NCBI GenBank assembly: GCA_033782935.1
Contig: JAWQEG010001379.1
Span: 1-64,000 of the forward strand
From: Petrolisthes cinctipes
Lineage: Eukaryota; Arthropoda; Malacostraca; Decapoda; Porcellanidae
Direction: 5' to 3'
Length of the DNA stretch: 64,000 nt
Part shown: positions 59,520 through 64,000 of the stretch, piece after piece
How the letters are laid out: every line of letters begins with the position of its first letter
Position numbering within the stretch: position 1 is the first letter of the stretch
Position numbers and translations under genes: made by a program
Notes under the pieces: model-generated
Seen by the model: only the letters and a program-made list of their open reading frames with translations
What the model was told of the DNA's origin: nothing
The model's database searches: none

Positions 59520-59555
59520 CGGCCGGAAAATTGTGTAGGCACAATTTTTTGGCCG
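59520..59555. repeat. Short perfect-like hairpin upstream of SNF8
   Basis: CGGCCGGAAAATTGTG pairs with CACAATTTTTTGGCCG around a TAGG loop, with two mismatches. It sits about 430 bp ahead of the SNF8 start in the presumed promoter or leader region; the role is unknown. Confidence 0.7.
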
Positions 59556-59950
59556 AATACAGCCGCCACTTCCTTGATAAAGACGTATCGAGGTGATGTT
59601 TTTATGCGATAACAAACGATGTTAGCTGACCAGGAAAATATTCAAATTACTTTAAAAGTAATCGGGGGCTATCGTACTGTGTGTTGACACGGCCTTAAGG
59701 AGTTTACCAGTGTGCTACATGACATTCAGTACAATATTAATTAGGCTAGCCTAGTGAAATATAATGAATGGTAAAATGTACATTTTGAAATCCCATTGTG
59801 GCAATGGAAAAATTACTCATTTCTCCTGTCTAGATTTGGTTACATGATGTTTTCTTTGTTTATTATGCCTTGATTTATATACCATCAAATCTCACTAATC
59901 AACCATAATTGTTTCAGTACTGTATTCTACTTCTTATTTTCTTGCAGTCC

Positions 59951-59986
59951 ATGAAACTATTATATTTATATTTGTGTGAAGGATGA
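59951..59986 (+). promoter_or_regulatory. SNF8: Upstream ORF overlapping the SNF8 start codon
   Basis: An ATG at 59951 begins an 11-codon frame (MKLLYLYLCEG) whose stop TGA overlaps the SNF8 ATG as ATGA. It matters only if the mRNA includes this part; the acceptor TTTTCTTGCAG at 59947 suggests it does. Such an overlap could lower translation of the main frame or couple it by re-initiation. Confidence 0.4.
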
Positions 59987-60084
59987 GGCGGAGGGCAGGA
60001 GTGGGAGCCATTCAACGGCAAAAGATCCAACAAGACAAGTTCAAGGAGAAAGGAAGTGAGATCCAAGAAAATCAGTTGGAGCAG
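59983..60084 (+). CDS. SNF8: SNF8/VPS22 (EAP30), ESCRT-II subunit, coding exon 1
   Basis: SNF8 is a core subunit of ESCRT-II with VPS25 and VPS36. It sorts ubiquitinated membrane proteins into multivesicular bodies on endosomes. This exon has 34 codons, MRRRAGVGAIQRQKIQQDKF then KEKGSEIQENQLEQ. It matches the family N-terminus (basic start, GVGAI, then an amphipathic helix with KYKERG-like sequence). The donor GCAG/GTGAGA at 60084 is phase 0. The ATG at 59983 is at the family's usual start, and a plausible acceptor at 59947 puts 35 nt of leader in the same exon. Confidence 0.93.
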
Positions 60085-60718
60085 GTGAGAGATGTTACAG
60101 GATGTTATTTGTCATATAAAAATAAACATAGGTAAAGCCTGTTATTGTAAATCATTAGCATTGAGGTTATTGTTCATGTACAGAAGTAAAGCACTGTGAG
60201 GTGTTGGTTGATACTGGATAGGAGAAGGTTATGGAAATGGTATAGTATTGTGAAGGAAGGGGTATTGTACAGTAAATGAAAATGCTGATTGTAAGAAGAA
60301 TCTCCCTATTGTACCCAACTGAATAAATATATCTAACTTGGTGTAACCTGATATGTATGATGTTATTTTATTATATATATATATATATCCTATATTTTAA
60401 AATCAATGTTTTGGGTGAGATTATTCATATGAACTAGTCTTGGAGGAAGATAGTTTTATAAGTTACTCATGGAATTCATTATAGATTTGTTTTGCTCTGA
60501 AAGTATTTTACAAATACCTGGTTAGACAATAAAGAAAATTATTTTAATTTACTCTGAATGCAGTTTACAGTATACTGAAAAGCCATACTGACGCTGATGA
60601 TTTGTCTTATGCTTGTTCTGTGTACATGTACAGTACAGTAGAGTGTATTATATAAACTTAATACAGTACCTTACTCTTAGGGGCATACTGTATATTCTTT
60701 ACATACATCTCTTTCCAG

Positions 60719-60866
60719 ATGACTCAGCAGATGGAAAAATTTAGGGAAAATTTAGAAGATTTTGCTGCCAAGCATAAGAATGAAATCAAGAAAAATCCAC
60801 AGTTCAGGAAACAGTTCCAGGAGATGTGTGCCTCTATTGGTGTCGATCCATTGGCGTCAGGAAAGG
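60719..60866 (+). CDS. SNF8: SNF8/VPS22 (EAP30), coding exon 2 (gene continues beyond the window)
   Basis: The acceptor CATCTCTTTCCAG (60718) opens MTQQMEKFRENLEDFAAKHK. Next come a KNPQFRKQFQEMC segment and the highly conserved SIGVDPLASGKG, and the exon ends AAAGG/GTGAGT at 60866 (phase 1, splitting a Gly codon). Together with exon 1 this gives about 83 of the usual 250 or so residues. The winged-helix domains must lie in later exons. I found no continuation in the remaining 3.1 kb, so the next intron is at least that long and contains a LINE fragment. Confidence 0.93.
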
Positions 60867-60872
60867 GTGAGT

Positions 60873-62240
60873 ACATACCATAACAAAACCTTCAGTTGAG
60901 GGGAATGATGGAGACATGGTTGATCTTCAGTAACTTTTGACACATTGATATTTTTGGCAATTGTCAGATGAGTAAAATTTTTTTTTATTAAGTGCTGCTA
61001 ATGGCTGATATGATTTCATGACTTAATTTTCAAAATAATTTCATATACAGTACTATACTGTAACTTGGACTTTCAATCTTGAGGATTAAGGCTCAAAGTA
61101 TGATACATAGTTTATAAACTGTACTATGTCTCCATTGTCAGTATACGGTATTAATTGTCTTCATCACTCCCATCTTGTCTCGTACTGTATATTATTATAT
61201 CCTGTACTCTTGGACAGGCCGCCTTTACTGCCCTTGGCTTGATGCTATGGCTTGAGTAGATATTACAAGATATTATCATTCCCCGTGAACTAACCCTGAG
61301 TTAATGCTAAGTCAGGACATGACAGCAAATGAATGCTAATTCCTATGTGTGAGTACACAAGGTAAGCTACTTGAGAATTGATATCACGCCACTGGCTGGC
61401 CTTGATTCTGGGCAACTTGTAAAACCTGCGCACTAACTTTCATGTCCCTTACACTTGTCACATCTATAATTTTGGATGTAACTCTTAACCAGTGGTCCAA
61501 TTGGACTGGAACTTAGTTATTCTTCCAGTTAAAACATTATAATAATATGTACCTTTGCTCTCACAAAAATGCTCTACCATGGGCCGTTTATGTTTTCTCT
61601 GAGTTACAGACCACACACACTCATACAGAAATCAGATCACTATAATATAGTTTATGAGTTTGTCCCTTATTGTATGCCTTGTCATTACTTTGTCTAATTC
61701 TTATTTGTGTTGTGCAGTTAGTACTGCAGTGCCCTTTACTGTTGGTTTCCTTCTTGCCATTCTTTTTATGCTTCTGGATTTAGCCCACCAAGGCATACAG
61801 ATAATTTAAAAGGGAAAACTTAGGAACCACATGAGAAATGACCTATACCATAAGCAAAGAGATGTCATACTCTGTAGAGTTAATATAGAGAGAACTCGGG
61901 GATTAGTGCAGTAATTGAATAAACCACTAAACAAAGTAATGAAATAATAACAATTTGTATCTCAGAACTGTATTGACTGTCGATGTGTAATATCTATCCC
62001 ATTATCATCATCATCCTTACTCATTTAGGCTTAAACACTACTGGTAGCTATTACTTTTCCCTGTCTAATGAAAGCATTCTTGATGGCCTGGAGCTAAAGC
62101 CATTACAGATGGACTACTTGTAATGGACTAAGTATTAAGTACTAAGCACTACTCTTGTCTCTATTGTGAGTTTTCAAAATTTTCTCTTGTTCTGAAGTAC
62201 TCAGACCCCTACACCCCTGAGTGAGTGGCAGAGGTAATAT
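60873..62240. other. SNF8 intron, no further features
   Basis: AT-rich, TACAGTA-rich intronic sequence. Confidence 0.6.
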
Positions 62241-62744
62241 GGGACATGGAGGTTGTTGTTGTTGTTGAAGTTCCTCAAGCTGTCTGGCCGAACAGCCCCG
62301 AGCTCTTAAGGAGGACTATGGCTTGAACTGGGCTTTCCCACAGTGCCCTCAGTGAGTGTATCTTGTGTTGTTGGTGAGTGTCGTTGTGTTCGTTGCAGTC
62401 TTCCATAATGTGTTTAATAGAATGGGGTGCTGTGTTGCATCCTGGGCAGGTATCTGTGATGGTTCCATCTAGTTTCTTTTGATATGTCAGAAGAGCCGGA
62501 TGGTGGCCACTTCTCAACCTGGCCAGGTGGACTCTGTCTTCGTGGGGAAGGGAGGATTCTGATGGGTGGATATCAGGGGGTCGTGTATTTACATCCCAAA
62601 TTCAGGCTCAAAACATCCGAAAATTAGATATTTTTGGGTCCCAGAAGCGATCTGTACATGCCTACTCAGTGTTAGAATATTTTCAAAATACACACCCAAA
62701 ACATGCTGAAAATCGATATTTTAGGTGGGACATGGAGGTTGTTG
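62241..62744 (-). mobile_element. 5'-truncated LINE copy with 18-bp target duplication, in SNF8 intron
   Basis: GGGACATGGAGGTTGTTG occurs at 62241-62258 and again at 62727-62744. Between them the minus strand encodes the LINE C-terminus (CGHHPALLTYQK-type remnant, DTCPGCNTAPHSIKHIMEDC, HSLRALWESPVQ, GLFGQTA), ending in the CAACAACAAC tail at 62252-62268. It is the same LINE as 51420-52980. About 150 bp at the presumed 5' side (62575-62726) do not look like LINE coding sequence. Confidence 0.85.
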
Positions 62745-64000
62745 CCATTGCTATGTTAATGCAATGCACTAAATTATGGATATGTTACCTAACCTTTATT
62801 CCAGTAACTCCTCATCTTTAGCATACTGAAATTAAGAAACTATACTGAATCAGCATTTTGTTACACAGATGATGTTACATGAATTTATTTTGAGATACAG
62901 TATCACTCTGTACTTGACAACATATTTGAAGAAGCACCCGATATAGTATGTGAGTTCTGAATCTCTTTTGGATAATTTTAGGTAGGAGTTATTGATAGTA
63001 TAAAATTATAAATAATTATTCTTTTATCCAGAGTTTCTGCATGTAGAATATGACCTACTTATTAAAACTGAATAATGAGGAGGTTGTAGGCAAGCAAACA
63101 GAGTTGCTAGAAATAGATAAAATATTTTATTTAGAATATTTACACAGGAAGAACATAAAGGTGATATACAGAGGTAATAGGTTAGGTGTTTGGCAGGACA
63201 AAGGAAGACTCCAGGTACAGTATTAATACTTTTGCTGCATGTGTACCATAGTAGCACTGAAGTATTATACAGTATATTACAACTTTGAGAGCACCTTGTG
63301 TCTGAATACTGTAAGAGAATAAGTAATATTGTTTGTCACCTCACTTTAGATATGCAGTAGGAAACTCCATCTCAGTGATGGTCTATGAAAGTTACCTTTC
63401 AGTTACCTAGAACAAAATTGACAGTAAGATTTCCATTGAACAGGACAACATAGCATTTAGTTACAATACATTGACTACAATATAATTTCTCTCACAACTA
63501 CACTTATAAAGCTTTTTTACAAACAGTACTTGTATTTGTGTACGTATATAATTTACTTGAGAATTGGTATCAGGGACTAGTGCAGAAAGTATTCACCATA
63601 CAACTTCATAGTTGCCTTGGGATACTAGTATTTGCTTCCTTGACTGACAGAAAAGTATTGTAGTGACGTAGTCAATGAAACATAGAGCTGAACACATATT
63701 TTTATCCAATTTTTCCATATAAAACAGGGTATCCAGTACACATAACACAAATCTGCCATTACTGTTTTCTGTACAGTACAGTACTGTACTTCCTGGATAC
63801 AGTAATACACAGTAATAAATATAATGTATCATTATATGCAGAGACAAGATTTTTGGTGGTCCAGCTTTTAAGTACACCTTGCATATTGAATCAATAGTAG
63901 TGTAAATGTGTGTTGGTCATGCAGCCAGCTACAAGTAACCCTTTCATTCCTAATTTTGGGTTAGGGATGGGACTGGTTCATACCAGATTATTTTATTCAG
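62745..64000. other. SNF8 intron to window end
   Basis: AT-rich, no exon recognised on either strand. The 94-codon minus-strand frame at 63593-63877 has no family resemblance. Confidence 0.55.

Overview
The window is animal nuclear DNA, most likely from a decapod crustacean. Coding exons are short, interrupted by GT-AG introns and widely spaced. Di-, tri- and pentanucleotide arrays are very abundant. TACAGTA-rich AT sequence, jockey-like LINE remnants typical of crustacean genomes, and short TTAGG (arthropod telomere-type) tracts are scattered throughout. No bacterial or viral gene organisation is visible. Most long open frames in the first 20 kb are translations of simple repeats, not genes.

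Layout. 0-14 kb: almost no unique sequence, with GGT, GTT, GT, CT and GGA/TCC arrays, a 29-bp minisatellite (5657-6230) and several MITEs. 14.5-19.0 kb (+): two exons of gene 1, a small single-pass membrane protein with three PPxY motifs. 19-47 kb: repeats, MITEs, LINE debris and a few speculative exons or promoters. 47.95-49.54 kb (+): two exons giving a complete reading frame for gene 2, a 250-residue single-pass membrane protein that also has three PPxY motifs. 51.4-53.0 kb: a decayed LINE carrying a MITE and a SINE. 54.77-55.42 kb (-): a complete one-exon ATG10. 56.2-57.2 kb (-): another LINE. 57.2-59.2 kb: a nest of fold-back repeats with telomere-like cores. 59.98-60.87 kb (+): the first two coding exons of SNF8/VPS22 (ESCRT-II), which runs off the right edge.

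The recognisable genes share a theme: ATG10 (autophagy conjugation), SNF8 (endosomal sorting) and two candidate NEDD4-type ligase adaptors. A functional link between them is inference only. The pair of PPxY membrane proteins recalls the architecture of insect Commissureless and of NDFIP/WBP1-type adaptors, but no orthology can be claimed from sequence reading alone.

The most notable non-genic structure is a set of TTAA-flanked palindromic MITE families (piggyBac-like target), TA-flanked MITEs (Tc1/mariner-like target), including two abutting elements sharing one TA, and minisatellites whose units end in splice-acceptor-like sequence. One of these arrays provides the real acceptor of gene 1.
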